From: Rhododendron vialii
Taxonomy: Eukaryota > Streptophyta > Magnoliopsida > Ericales > Ericaceae
Direction: 5' to 3'
Length of the DNA: 64,000 nucleotides
Assembly: GCF_030253575.1 (NCBI RefSeq)
Contig: NC_080558.1
Location: forward strand, 3,482,001 to 3,546,000
Below, one piece after another: positions 22,600 through 34,799 of the stretch. How positions within the stretch are numbered: the stretch's first letter is position 1; each line of letters begins with the position of its first letter. A program made the position numbers and the translations under genes. The notes under the pieces were generated by a model that did not search any database, had not been told where the DNA came from, and was given only the letters and a program-made list of their open reading frames with translations.

Positions 22600-24470
22600 G
22601 CGAGTGCATCGCTTTATCCTTTTCGTCTTTTTTATCATTTCTTTTTGGGTAATTTTCACTCACATTCCGTAAGGATTGTTTTAATGATTGATATGATCTT
22701 CATGCATGAAAAATAATTATAAATCCCATGCGATGTCAATAAGCTAGAAGTGTCTTATATAGAGAAATTCCCCTATTTTTATAATAAAATAAATAATAAA
22801 AATCATTTAATTTCTAATTATTTGATCCAAAACTAATAAATTTGACATTTATGACAAAAACGATGCTTTTGAGTAGTAAAAAATAAATAGTTATTATTAT
22901 TTTTTCCTTTCTGTGAAAACAACTCGTTCAATAGGTAGAAGAAAATTATTTTTATTCAAAATAAGTGAGAGTAGATAATTTTTTATATAACTTGTTTTTA
23001 TAAAAAATGATGAGTTTTTAGATACAAGTCACCTTCTAGCTCATTACTTCCGGGGCATACAATTGTTGATTGCGAGTGTCGGTGAAATGCACATAGAAAT
23101 CATAGGAGGTATGTTGATATTTCTCATACATGTTATTAAGGTAAACCTTGGGCGTGTAAATGAAATTTATCATTTCTCTCCTCTTCTTTTTTCATTTCAT
23201 TTTCATTGGTTCTCTTATTATTATTATTTTTATTTTTGTCCTTTTCACATTTATGTGACCAGGAAAATGGAAATCTTTGGGCCTTGTTGGTCGACGAGGC
23301 CAAATTGAAGATCTCTGTTTAGATTTTTGGGTAAACTATTGCTAGTAAAATAATAGCTTTTATAAAATGGAAGCCATATGATCCACATTGAGATTTAAAA
23401 GTAGTACTAATGTCTAATGAGATTAAATAAAAGAGCTGCGGTTATCAAATTGAAATGGTCTACGACAAGGTCATGCTAAAGAATGAACCGAAGGATATTG
23501 AGATACTTTAATCAAAAAAACAAAGGATTTTGAGGTACGTCTTGTGATGAGTCTGCCCACAAAGTCGGACGGACTAATCTATCCTTTTGAATTATCAAAA
23601 GTGAACGTGGGTGCTTTGTTGTGCTAAAAACTGTGAGACCCATTCGGGCCCATTAACCTAATCCAACTCGTTTTGTTTAGATCGTCAATTTGATAAAACA
23701 TGCATAAAATCACATCAATTAAACATACGTAGCTACTTTAATGAAAGATGTTGATATCGAACTTCTTTTGACGAATAGGATTTTGGGAATAAAAACGAGT
23801 TTCGTCCATGTGGTTACTATTATATGCAATTAGCAAGATTTTTGCAAGTTTTGTTCAAACTAATGGTCCCAGGAATAGGCCATAATGGTCCCACAGCAGG
23901 AACCCCAAGTCTATCAAAAGTATATTATAGATTTAAATCTTTTCTCCCCCGCCACCCTTGTTTCATGCATAATTTATTCACTCTGTAACTGCATCAATTG
24001 TTGCTACTTCAATTAAGAATCTGGCTTGCCTGCAGTCCAATTTTAAAAACTGAATTGCAAAGGTAGGGTTCAAGTGATCGCAACCGTTGAATGGTATTTA
24101 TAATGGTTCAAATTTGTTTTCATATCTGATGATTTTTCGTAAATAGACAAGTGCTTATCCTCTATGAGATTATATGTTCGAAACACACAGAGGTTAAACA
24201 TTCCAAACCTTGCGATCGCTGGTGTATTTGTCTGATCGTTAACTTTAAAGCCTCGAAATCAGTCTAAGGTACATGAAAATTGGACCACATATCTTTTCTT
24301 TTTCTTTTTCTTTTTTTTTAAAAAAACTACTACAAAAAACCAATCACATGAACTCTAAGTCTCTAAATAAGGTTTTCCTTGATTATGGGGGTATAGGGGG
24401 CCCTGAGGTCGTATTCAAATTTCAAGTTGTAAAATGACTAAACAGTCACTTTTATGGTCAAAGAGAATTA
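22600..24470. other. Intergenic DNA, no gene seen
   Basis: AT-rich, with no exon chain, no tRNA-like sequence and no clear terminal repeats. Confidence 0.45.
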
Positions 24471-24472
24471 TA

Positions 24473-24693
24473 TACCATCTCCGTACCATAATGTTTGTCC
24501 GGTCTGTAAAACGGTAACGTAAAAATAATACAATCTTTGCAAGAAAAACTCCAAATTTTTTTTCAAAAATTCACTAGATATCAATGAGTTCTTTAAATTT
24601 ATGAAAAAAAAGATTGAATTTTTTCTTGAAAGAAATGCATTATTTTTAAGTTCTTGTTTTGCGGACCGGACAAACATTCTGGGACGGAGGTAG
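24473..24693. mobile_element. Stowaway-like MITE (Tc1/mariner type)
   Basis: The ends are TACCATCTCCGTACC on the left and the inverse of TACTACCTCCGTCCC on the right, followed by matching inverse segments AATGTTTGTCCGGTC on both sides. The terminus and TA target are those of plant Stowaway elements. It is about 220 bp and non-coding. Confidence 0.75.
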
Positions 24694-24699
24694 TAATTA

Positions 24700-26007
24700 A
24701 CTATATCTATATGTGGTTTTCCAATATGTGCATGACAATCCATGAATCCTACCAAATACCATAGTCTTCGACTTCGAATATTCAAGCCATAGCTAAAGAA
24801 TTCATGCTACATTTTTTGACTAAATCGTCCAAATATTAATTTATTTGGAAGTTTTAAATTGTTTTTTGTTCCCTTTGTGATCATCTAGTGCTACGTACAC
24901 GCAAGGCTTTTCTCCTTATATATAGATATTGCATATACAAATACAGACGTATATGTGTGTGAGATTTGCTAGTAGGCTGCCCGGACATGCTACTAAAATA
25001 CTAGCAGAGGAACCTTCTTGCTTTGTATGGATCCCTACACTTAGTTGTAATCGACATGACAAAGGTTGCTTCATACAACAAGACGTCGACACAGGCGCTC
25101 CCTGCAGAAGTAGGACCGACGAAACGGCTAGATTAAGACCAATCTAGGTCCAGGCAATAGAGAATCTTAATGGACCCCTAACTCAAACCCGCAATAAACA
25201 ATAAGCACAGCTCTGGAAAAAAAAAAAAAACAACAACAACAACTACGAAACAACTGAATAAGAGAACAGCTCTCTCCTTTCGGAATAAACACCAACTGGT
25301 TGATTCACCCATGGCTCTCGAAGAGCTACACGCCTCCTCTGTCGGATCGAGTCGTTGAAGCCGAACAAACCAAGCCCAGAACCAGGACAAACGCAGCCTA
25401 ATAGACTGGATTCGAGCTGCTATCGGAACACCCCCAACAGCAGCGCCACAGCTACCCTCGCTGGAAACCCCCAAGAAGCACCACCGACACAGCCGACGAC
25501 CACCGCAAACCTCATTTCGACCACCCACCAAACCCTAACCAACTTATCTTGATCTATTTATTCCTCGTGTTGTACTTACTACGGAGTAAAATAAATTTCA
25601 GCAATTTCTCACTCCCTCCAATCTGTGTGGTACTCGTATAGACCACATGGATTCATCTTGTTCTCTTGCACATTTGCGACTGCTGTGTGGACACTCCCAC
25701 CCACTTTTCCAAGTTGCAGCGTTGATTATTAGGGTGGAGGAAAACTCCCTTTCAAATGTTCTGGGACCCATATGACGAGAAAGATTTTGGCCTTGGATCT
25801 TGTAAATCCTCGTGGTAGGGGCCACCAATAGAGAAAGAAGTTGCTATATATCAGGATCCGATCTCTTTTATTCCGAAAATCTCTGTACCTTGAAGGATTT
25901 CGGTCGTTGAATTATGTGATTTTTTTATTTATGATTCAAAATTCAACGGCTGAAAAATTTCTCTGCACAGACATGAGTTTTCGACACAGAAGATCTTGCC
26001 TCTCATG
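24700..26007. other. Intergenic DNA, no supported gene
   Basis: A GC-richer patch at 25060-25540 contains open frames on both strands (for example minus 25178-25531, Cys/Trp/Ser-rich) without recognisable domains. It may be an old retroelement fragment. The rest is AT-rich and featureless. Confidence 0.35.
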
Positions 26008-26129
26008 TATATAAGCACTGTACATGTTTGTCCTTCCGATAATTGTCCTTTGGTTGTGGTGGTGGTCCTATATAAGCACCGTACATGTTTGTCCTTCCAA
26101 TAATTGTCCTTTGGTTGTGGGGTGGGTGG
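26008..26129. repeat. 61-bp tandem duplication
   Basis: Two copies of TATATAAGCACYGTACATGT followed by TTGTCCTTCC and AATTGTCCTTTGGTTGTGG lie head to tail with a few substitutions. Each copy includes a TATATAAG word, so it could act as a doubled core promoter, but no gene follows directly. Confidence 0.8.
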
Positions 26130-26499
26130 TGGTGTATTTCCTTCCATTGGTTGCAATATGGAAGTTGATAGAAATTTATTCACAGCTCCGCGCAATTGCA
26201 GTTGTCCGTTTAGACAATTAATGGTCTGGATTTAAAAAAAAAACTCTCCCAACAAATAATTTTTTTAAAATCTGAACCGTCCGAAGCATTTTTGGACAGA
26301 CACGATTGAGCGCCATAAAGAGTTTTCCTCATGGAAGTTTTGTCCACTTATCAGCCCATGATAAATGTGCGCGCCAAGGCCCATTGCTACAAACAATCAC
26401 GTGAAATTCATGATTTACAAATATGAGCTCTGGAGAGATTTACGGTGCTAGGCCATTGAGGCATCATGTCACATTATGTGACACTGCCTTAAATTTATA
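26130..26499. other. Intergenic DNA, no gene seen
   Basis: No coding sequence, RNA gene or terminal repeat is recognisable in this stretch. Confidence 0.4.
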
Positions 26500-26899
26500 C
26501 TCCTTCCGTTCCAATTTGATAGTCCATCTTTCATTTTTTGGGGTGTTCCAAAATGAATCTCCCATTTGGCAAGTCAACACAAAAAAGAGTTCAACTTTCC
26601 CCTTTTACCCTTCTTCAAAAAGAACAAAAATGTGTGTGTGAGAGAGATAGAAAGAGAGTTGCATTCAATTTTGAATTCTTGAACTAACTCTTGAAATGCC
26701 AGCCAACTTTGCCGCCCAAAACATCTCGGGATTTGTTACTTATTTCTAAGGAAACAACTGGTTTCCATTTAAAGTGTACAAAAACAATTCCAAAATTGAG
26801 GGACAAAATTGAAAAGTTAAAAATCTATACATGTAATAATTACACTCTCTTAAAAAGTTGGAATCCCAGAACGGGATTCACAAATTGGAATGGAGGGAG
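26500..26899. mobile_element. Stowaway-like MITE with TA target duplication
   Basis: The left terminus is CTCCTTCCGTTCCAATTTG and the right is the inverse of CTCCCTCCATTCCAATTTG, each flanked by TA (26498-26499 and 26900-26901). It is about 400 bp and non-coding. The terminus is the classic Stowaway consensus. Confidence 0.85.
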
Positions 26900-26901
26900 T
26901 A

Positions 26902-27410
26902 TATTGTAAGATTTAATATATAATGAATATTTAACCTAATCGCACCAATTTCAACCAAATGTTAAATAAGTGGTGCCCTTGGCTATCTAGCTCAATGCGT
27001 GACCCGTTGTGAACTTTAGTCTCGCATTGATTAACTAAATCCGTCAACGCTACGTGTGAGGTATACCATTTAAGACCTAGTGGTTTAGGCGCCGAAAACT
27101 GCACAGGGGGCCAATTTGTTACACAATCTGATTCTCAAATTTGCGAACAAGAAAGAAGTCAGTATTCATTCATGCCCTCATGGTCATGGCATAAAAGTAA
27201 AAGGTTCTTCCGGGCCAGTCCTATGCGAGTGGATTGCAATTCTTAGGCCAAGAAAAGGGGTTCTTCCGGGTCGGCCGGGCATTATCTCTAAAAGTAACAT
27301 CTCGGGCCAATCTGTTAAATTCTTCAAGCCCAATCAAAACTCTGCAGTGAACATGGGCTCGCTCCAGTTTCAAATGACCCCGAGATTTGTTTTGTTCTTC
27401 CGGGCCGGTA
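26902..27410. other. Upstream region of LFR
   Basis: Moderately GC-rich from 27100 on, with scattered GGGCC words that become a regular repeat from about 27410. The open frame across it (27116-27553) is low in coding signal and is not conserved in anything I know. Confidence 0.35.
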
Positions 27411-27551
27411 CCATTTTGGGCCGACCTACCCTTTGGGCCTTCCAACAATACTACTACAATTGGGCCAGCTTTCTACCCTTTGGGCCTTTCAACAATACTA
27501 TACAATTGGGCCGACTTTCTGCCCTTTGGGCCTTCCGACAATACTACTATT
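27410..27551 (+). promoter_or_regulatory. Tandem repeat of TGGGCC (Site II-like) motifs before LFR
   Basis: Three units of 46-49 bp, each of the form ATTGGGCC, then CTACCCTTTGGGCCTT, then CAACAATACTA, place about six TGGGCC words in 120 bp. TGGGCY is the Site II element bound by TCP factors in plant promoters of ribosomal-protein and cell-cycle genes. The repeat ends about 60 bp before the LFR start codon, the usual position of Site II elements. No TATA box is obvious, which fits a TATA-less housekeeping promoter. Confidence 0.55.
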
Positions 27552-27611
27552 GATTGAACTCATAGATGCAGGTAATTACGAAACCGCCACAACAAGAATT
27601 TTGGGGGAGAG

Positions 27612-30600
27612 ATGCAGAAGCAGCAGGGCAAGCACGGCGGGGGAGCTTCCGCCACTCCGGCGGCGAAGAGGGGACGCGCCACCGTCTCCGGTAACTCCGC
27701 CGCCGCAGCATCAGCCGATACCGCGGCGGCGCCTTCATCCCTCCTTGGCCCGTCTCTTCAAGTTCACTCCACCTTCGCCGGTCAGGCCACTACAAAACCC
27801 CTAGCTTTTTAAATAGTTGTGTTACTGACATAGGTGCGGATTCAGAAATGTATATTTGTTGGCACGTATCTATGATCAGGGCTGCAAATGATTCACCGAG
27901 CCGTTCACGAAGTGCTCATGACTCGAGCTCGGTGAAGGCTCGTTCGAGTTTGATTCATGTGTTTACACGAACGGAACTGAACCTGACATTTAATAGATGA
28001 TCGAGCTTGAGCCTTACGGTATTTGGTTTGATTAGGCTTGCAAATTCAGAGTATATGGAAAATTTCCATGTATAAACTGGAATATGTATATATATATAAG
28101 CTTAAATTGATATATGTACATACTGAAAATTTTACAACTTCGTATATGTATAACCTTTCTATGAACTATGAACTTATCTATCTATATTTCTAATAGTTAT
28201 AATAATGTTATATTATGTATGAACTTATTTATGTACATAATAAAAAAATTTATTTGCAGCTCTAGGCCTGTGTGCAATCATAAATATATTATCGCTTTGG
28301 GTCGTTAAGGCTCATGAACAAGCTTGACTCAAGCTTAGGCCAGCTCAACTTGAGCTCCAGTTTTCAAATTTTCATTGGGCTCGAGCTTGAGTTCCCTAAA
28401 AACTTTAGAAACCTGAATATCCTAAAGCTCGGATCGGTTTGTTTTGTTTGCAGCCCTATTTATAATATTGGAATGTTTTCTCATAAGGTAGTAAGTTTCA
28501 ATCATTACTTTTTATAGGTCATGTTTTATTTTTTTCATTTTTAGGTAAACGCATAAGAAAACCCAGATTTACTTTCGTTATGGTAATAGTGATAGGTTAC
28601 TGTGATCAATAAAAAGGGATGCATATCACTCTAAGAAGATACCCAATAAATATCCACATACAGGAGTTAGAGTAATTGTATGTGCTAATACAATTACCTA
28701 AGGTTACCATGGTGATTACGGAAATTAAACAGGGTCCATGCCCCACAAGGCCCTACATTAATCCTCCCCGGCGCTGCATTTATGTGTGCGTTATGTTTGT
28801 ATTCATAGATATTAGATACTTGCGTTAGTTTTGAACCTCTTAGGATCAATACATTCTCTGTGCATGTGTATCACATGTATTGCATCTACGATTATCGGTT
28901 GGGTAAACACCGTTTCACGAAGACTTTGTGAAAACCCATCAAATGTAGCCAAAAAGTTTTAGTTAGCTATCAGCTGCTTGGTAGCACTGCAGCCTCGTGC
29001 ATTTCCTTTGATATTTAGTTGAGGTAGTAACTAAACACACTGTTGTAAATGAACCTTTTTTTAAATGATGTGGAAATATAGTAGATCTAACATATGTAAT
29101 AGCAAAATTTATGAGCTGTCTGTGTGGGCATTTAAGTGCTTTGTCATCTGTTTTACTGTCCCTGCATGGCAATCAGCACATGCTTTTATGCTTAATGCTT
29201 GTCATAGTTGATCATGCTTGACAAGTTGATGACTGCTTAATGTTTTGATAACATTGGCATTGTATTGACACTGGTCACGAGATGGTTGTGGGAAGTTTTT
29301 AACTTCCTTCGTTGTTTCTTTCTTCTTCATTTTTTTGGGTGTGAAATTTCTTCTTTCTATTACCAGATCAAAATAACAAGAGGATAGTTCTCGCTCTGCA
29401 AAGTGGATTAAAGAGTGAGCTGACATGGGCATTGAATGCTTTGACATTGCTTTCGTTCAAAGAGAAGGAGGAAGTGCGCAAAGATGCAACCCCTCTTGCC
29501 AAAATACCCGGGTTGCTTGATGCTCTTCTTCAAGTTGTACGTGGCAGTTTTGTCTCTTACTTTTGAAGCTTATTTGTTGTTTGCTGCATTGTGTTCCTTA
29601 CAGTTTATGTCAGTATAATTTTTATTGATGGACCAGATAGATGATTGGCGAGACATAGCCCAACCGAGGGACTTTCTAAAGACCCAACGGGTGAGATTGT
29701 TAGCAAACACTGTTGTGACAGGGTTTGGGAATGAATACGAGGCTTTGAACTCAAATGATGCTGTTTCTAATCCTAGGTGAGCTCCATGTACATTATTGGC
29801 TCCTTTAAAGTAAATTTTGAGTCTTGTATACATTACTTGTGCAATGTGGAGTAGATCGTGAATTCAGAATGGTCTTCTGATGGCAGAGTGGTACCTAGTT
29901 CTCCTGTTACAGAGGTATCTGTGCAGAAGAATAGGAAGAGAACTCGTCCACCGCTATGGTGGTTAGATGAGGATGGCTTGTTTAATTTGAATGATGAAGG
30001 ACGTTCAGAGAATCAACAATGTGCTGTTGCTGCTTCAAATATTATCCGCAACTTCTCTTTCATGCCAGAAAATGAAGTCATAATGGCACAGCATCGTCAT
30101 TTGTTGGAGATGGTCTTTCAGTGCGCTGAGGATCACATTACAGGTGACAAGCTTAATTTTTTGTTAGAATACTTTGTGTTTCTTTTTTCTTTTTTTCTTT
30201 TTCTTTTTTTGTTTTTTTCTTTTTCTTTTTTTGTTTTAATAGGTCTGCACATAGAGTATTCAATATATTGTGTGTTATGTTTTCTTTCAATTTTGTTTAT
30301 ATGATGTGGATTTTGGATGCATTAGAATAATATAGCTGATTCAGTGAATTGGGTAGTACATCTTTTCTCTTTGCCACACACCACAGATTGCCAAAAGTAT
30401 GTGGAAAATGGGTTTGTATTTTTGCCCACATTTGAAAAGAATTATCCCTCCACATTCATCTGATAAAATTGTAATATGGTTCGTATATTTTCAGAAACTC
30501 TCCTTCCCAAATCGTCGGAGGGATGTGAACTGTGAAGTGCTTCTTATTTAAATATTTTCAAATATCGTTTATCCTACCACTCCAGCTCGCTGGACTGATC

Positions 30601-32265
30601 ATTACTTGCGCTGTGTAATTTACTTTTATTTCAACACATCCTAGAAAGAAGTACTGTATTTTCTACAAAAATGTACAGGTGTTTAGATCTAGTCATGGGA
30701 GTACCGAGTATGTGGTTTTGATACCAATTTCCGGTATTTTCAGAAGATGAGGAACTTGTTACTAATGCCCTCGAGACAGTTGTAAATTTGGCTCCTCTTC
30801 TGGATCTTCGAATCTTTAGTTCGTTGAAGCCCTCATTCATCAAAATAACGTAAGAATGTCTCCATCCTATTTGATTGTGCTTCCCTACTATTTCCAACTT
30901 CTAAAAATGGAGAATTTATGAAAAGCAAAAAAAGAGAGGAGATTTCTCCAGGATTTGAGAATTTACTCCATTGGCTTTCACCAAACTAGGGGAAAACGAG
31001 CCGTCCAAGCCATCATGGGGATGCTGGGATCTTCCGGCAAAGCCTGGCATTGTGCAGCTGCAGAGTTACTTGGGCGTTTGATAATAAATCCTGATAATGA
31101 ACCTTTCGTCCTTCCTTTTGGCCCACAGGTTTGGTTTCCTTTGCTTATAATCTTGATAATGAACTATAGTGTATAATATATGATCACTGATGCGCTGATA
31201 CTTTTTGATGGACCATACAGATTTATAAGCGTTTAGTTGAGCTTTTGAGCTTTCCAGCTATAGATGCACAAGCTGCGGCTGTTGGCGCACTTTATAACCT
31301 TGCAGAAGTGAACATGGACTGTCGTCTGAAGCTTGCTAGTGAGCGGTGGTGAGATTTTCTTTTAATGTTGTTAGAGTAGGATTGTTAATCGAATGGCTTA
31401 TTGGGAAATATAGGATTAGAGCATCTCTACTGTTGTAATATTTAGGTGTAGCCGTGCTAAAATAGCACAATGAAGCAAGAGAACTAAGTCCAGCAGCGCA
31501 GTGTTTGTTGTGCTAAAAAAGCCCAATTCTGCTTTATGTGCCGAATTTGGCATATGAAATAGCACCAGTAAACCTAGAAATGGTAATTAGCACAGAATGC
31601 TATTTTATACTGCACAGTGTTAGTTTCATCGATCATATACTGCTTGAAGGATGAGAATGAGAAAATTTGGTGATGTAGCCGACTCCCATTTATTGAACAC
31701 ACTGCTTAGTTTGGTTTCACATGTTTTATACCAATTACCAAATACTACATTGCTGGAACAGGTTGTACCAAATCTGTATAAAATGCACTTTCGTTGTGCC
31801 AAATAGCACAAAATTTACTATACCACAATAGATGGTCTTATGGCTTTTTACTACTTGCAACCTATGAGCTTAATATATAAACTGAAAAAGAAAAGAAAAG
31901 AGGGTATTGGGAACCCGGGCTGGAGATGCTTTTGAAATCATGCTTTTAGCTTGCTATAAGTTGCACCCCCATTAGCTGAACCAGTTACACTACGATGAAT
32001 TAACTACAGGGCAGTTGATCGACTGCTGAAAGTGATCAAGGCACCACATCCAGTGCCAGAAGTGTGCAGGAAAGCAGCAATAATATTGGAGAGCCTCGTC
32101 TCGGAACCACAGAACAAGGCCCTGCTTCTAGCTTATGAGAATGCATTTGCAGAGATACTCTTCTCCGATGGAAGGTATTCCGACACATTTGGCAGGATAT
32201 TGTATGAATTGACCTCTCGACAGGGCAACAAAGTGGTGACTGCCCGTGGTGTATGGGGAATGTAA
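27612..32265 (+). CDS. LFR: Armadillo-repeat SWI/SNF-associated protein LFR
   Basis: Eight exons: 27612-27780, 29367-29536, 29637-29776, 29887-30143, 30744-30849, 30990-31128, 31221-31348 and 32010-32265. All junctions are GT-AG and in phase, giving 454 aa (about 460 in Arabidopsis). LFR (LEAF AND FLOWER RELATED) is a nuclear armadillo-repeat subunit of plant SWI/SNF remodelling complexes and acts in leaf and flower patterning. Family signs are a short low-complexity start with a basic AAKRGR, then SSLLGPSLQVHSTF, KRIVLALQSGLKSELTWALN, the WWLDEDGLFNLNDEGRSE block, VIMAQHRHLLEMVFQC, ELLGRLIINPDNEPF, AQAAAVGALYNLAEVNMDCR, KAPHPVPEVCRKAA and the C-terminal ARGVWGM. Intron 1 (1.59 kb) and intron 7 (0.66 kb) each carry a transposon relic. 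The coding frame is intact. Confidence 0.95.
27877..28458. mobile_element. hAT-type non-autonomous element in LFR intron 1
   Basis: The left end CAGGGCTGCAAATG and the inverted right end TAGGGCTGCAAACA flank about 580 bp with no coding. The 8-bp flanks TCTATGAT and TTTATAAT differ at two positions, as an old hAT target duplication would. Inside are many GAGCTCGAGCTTGAG-type words shared with other copies near 44.1, 47.2, 55.3 and 61.6 kb. Confidence 0.6.
31419..31837. mobile_element. Tourist-like MITE in LFR intron 7
   Basis: The left end GAGCATCTCTACTGTTGTA and the inverse right end GACCATCTATTGTGGTATA lie between TTA duplications at 31416-31418 and 31838-31840. It is 419 bp, non-coding, and contains repeated TAGCACA/TGTGCTA words. 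It fills most of intron 7 without touching the splice sites. Confidence 0.75.
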
Positions 32266-33950
32266 TTGAAACCCTGTCTCATCTGCATCTTTCTCTTTCT
32301 AGCTTAGTGGAACTTTGAGTCACGGGATTCAATTGACATTGCACTGCAAAGGTTAACTAGCATGTATTCTTCTGAAGTAATCGACTATTTAAGGATGTAT
32401 ATATACATGGTGGTTTTATTTCCGGTCATGAATGTTTGGAGTTTTGTTCTTAACCTGTGAGAGGAAAGACAGGCAAACTTTTCAAGTGGCTATACAGTAT
32501 CATGAGATTTGAACAACATTGCTTACACGGCTAGTACTCATATATGACCGTGTCAATCAATAGCCAATTATGAGAATTCAGAGGGTGTATATGTAATCTT
32601 CAACACCTGAAGCAGAACTTCCAAATAGACAACTAGACGAGGTGTGCCAAATAACGTAGCATTTGGGTTCAAAATCTCTTTGCTGTGGGCTCCAAATTTT
32701 TCTTTCCCCATTTTCTTCCTACCTTTCGTTGAAAGAAAAACGTCCAATCAAATAATGTTTCTCTGAACGATAAGAAATGTACCTCCAGTTATATCATTGG
32801 ACCGAAATATGCCCTTACAGAACTATTTACAAGATCTCTTCTGATATCAAGGTTTCAATTGTGTATCAAGTTCTGATTATCCTAGAACTCCATAAGGGAC
32901 CTCCTTAGCTCCATGAGAAGGGTTAAGGCATCTCCGGAGAATAAAGGATTACGTTTTACCTGGGGGCTTGCTGAACATTTCATCCCTAAGCAGTAGGTTG
33001 TGATGGTGTGTTGTTGGGTACTCTTTGCTGCTCTTTGATTGTAGCTTTTCTATGTTGAGTGCTACTGATAGGTTTACTACTGTACAGATTTTCTACTTTC
33101 CTTTCTTCTTCTCATACTTCGTAATTCTCCTATGAAAGGAGTATAGCCGTATAGTTGGAGAGTCTCCTTGACATGGTTTGTTTTGGTTGGGGCTTGGGAA
33201 ATGGACTCGTACTTATCAAAAGAAAGAAAGAAAAGGAAATACAGATCAAATGAGAAATTTACGGACTTTAAGCATATTATCTAAGATGCTTCAGTCATTG
33301 TTAATTAAAATACCACAAAGGAGGGCTGGTTGGGATATGAATAAACTGCAAGACATGGGCCAAAAAAATTACAGGCCTAGGTAGTGTGAAAAAACACAAA
33401 GCCTGTTTATCGACGAAGCAAATGTCCCAACATAGAGCTAATGACCCAAAAGAACTCATGCACATGACTCCAAGTACTTGGACTTCAATTTGTTGGGTGC
33501 TTGATCGGCAATGGATGAGTCCATGCAGTTAAAAATAAATAAAACTGTTCTATCGCCTCATTGATCATACACAAAATTAATTGGCAGGGCAAATTCACCT
33601 AACCAGATAAAGGCAACCTGCATCACCTATCTGGTTTTTGTTTGACAAAAAGAAGAAGGTGCATCTTTTAAATCAGATGCACATTGGCACAACCCCTCCA
33701 AAAAACTATGGTAACACGTAACACATAACTTCAGAGTAAGAAGACCTCAAAATAATTACCTATATCAGTTGTATTCTGCTCAAGATTCAAGACCACATAG
33801 GATTCCCAACAATTTAAGTAGCAGAAGAAATATCCAAGAGAGGAGATTCTCAACATTGAAGCAACTAACAAGACTAGACCTAAATACCAACGTGGTACTC
33901 CAACCATAACCAAAACAACTCAAATATCAAAATCTTAACCACCAAAACAA
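32266..33950. other. LFR 3' UTR and intergenic DNA
   Basis: The first 200-350 bp are probably LFR 3' UTR. Beyond that I see AT-rich noncoding DNA without clear repeats. Short frames here have no coding character. Confidence 0.4.
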
Positions 33951-34095
33951 CCTAAAAATATACATCATGAATGCTTTAAATCAAGAGAGTGAGCTTTCAA
34001 AGCTGTCCTTGGGGAAGTGTTTCTACATCATGATCCCAGTTCTTTATTGTCTTCTAGACTCCATGATCTTGGTTTATTAGTTAACAATTTAACAG

Positions 34096-34790
34096 CTATT
34101 TTTGCTCTGTTGTATCATTTGTATGGATCTCATATCTACAATCTGCTACCTCTTTTTTTTCATTTCGATCATTGATTTCAATTCCTTGATTTCTTTCTGT
34201 TTCAAAGTCCTCTCTTTGCTTGAGCAGGGTTGCATTCTCGTTCTCCATCACATCTCTGTGTTCTTTTGATTTTTTCATCTCTTATTTTTCCTTTTCAATC
34301 TCGGCTTTCAATTCCTCAACTTCTTTCTCTTTGGCAGCTCTTTGTTCATCACTTTGCCATTTCAATGTTGCACTCCACCTCAGATTTCAAGCTGTCAATG
34401 TGCTTTCCAAGTTCTGCAATTTTGGAAATTGCAGTTTCATTTCCTCTTTGTAGATCCTCTATCTGCTTGAGGAGGTTCTTTGTTCTCCATTTCTTTCTCT
34501 CCTTTAGTGCTGCACTCTCATTCTCGTTCACAAAAGACACCAAAACCTTACAATCAAAAGTTGAAAGCACTTGAATTACCTCATATGCCATTGCATGAGT
34601 TTTATTCTTTCTATGACCCCATAGGAAAGGCCACCAATTGGACCCACACATAGAGCGTAAACCTCCGAATGACCTTAAGCAAACCACTGCCCGAACCGCC
34701 ATGTAAATCGCAGTACCAACACTGGGGAGGAGTCGAACCAAACCCAATACATGAACTTTTTTGTGAAGTATATTGACCATTTTTTTTTTT
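34096..34790 (-). pseudogene. Decayed chimera: PUB exon fragment joined to a coiled-coil sequence
   Basis: Reading on the minus strand, the upstream part (34560-34785) matches the neighbouring PUB gene at its MVNMLHERVH and YEVIQALST segments (here MVNILHKKVH and YEVIQVLST). The match is interrupted by a 151-bp insertion at 34599-34749 flanked by CATGA on both sides. Downstream the frame continues into a Lys/Glu-rich coiled coil with words such as KNLLKQIEDLQ and ISKIAELGKHIDSLKSEVE. A frameshift follows at about 34347, then KEKEVEELKAEIEKEK, an in-frame TAA near 34281, and further coiled coil (NATLLKQREDFETER). No donor gene for the coiled coil is recognised. One frameshift and one stop argue against a working protein. 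Confidence 0.6.
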
Positions 34791-34799
34791 ACCCATTTT

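Noticed and set aside
25178-25531. 117-aa minus-strand frame
   Set aside because: Contains a poly-Val/Phe stretch from an A-run and no recognisable domain; the plus strand is equally open.
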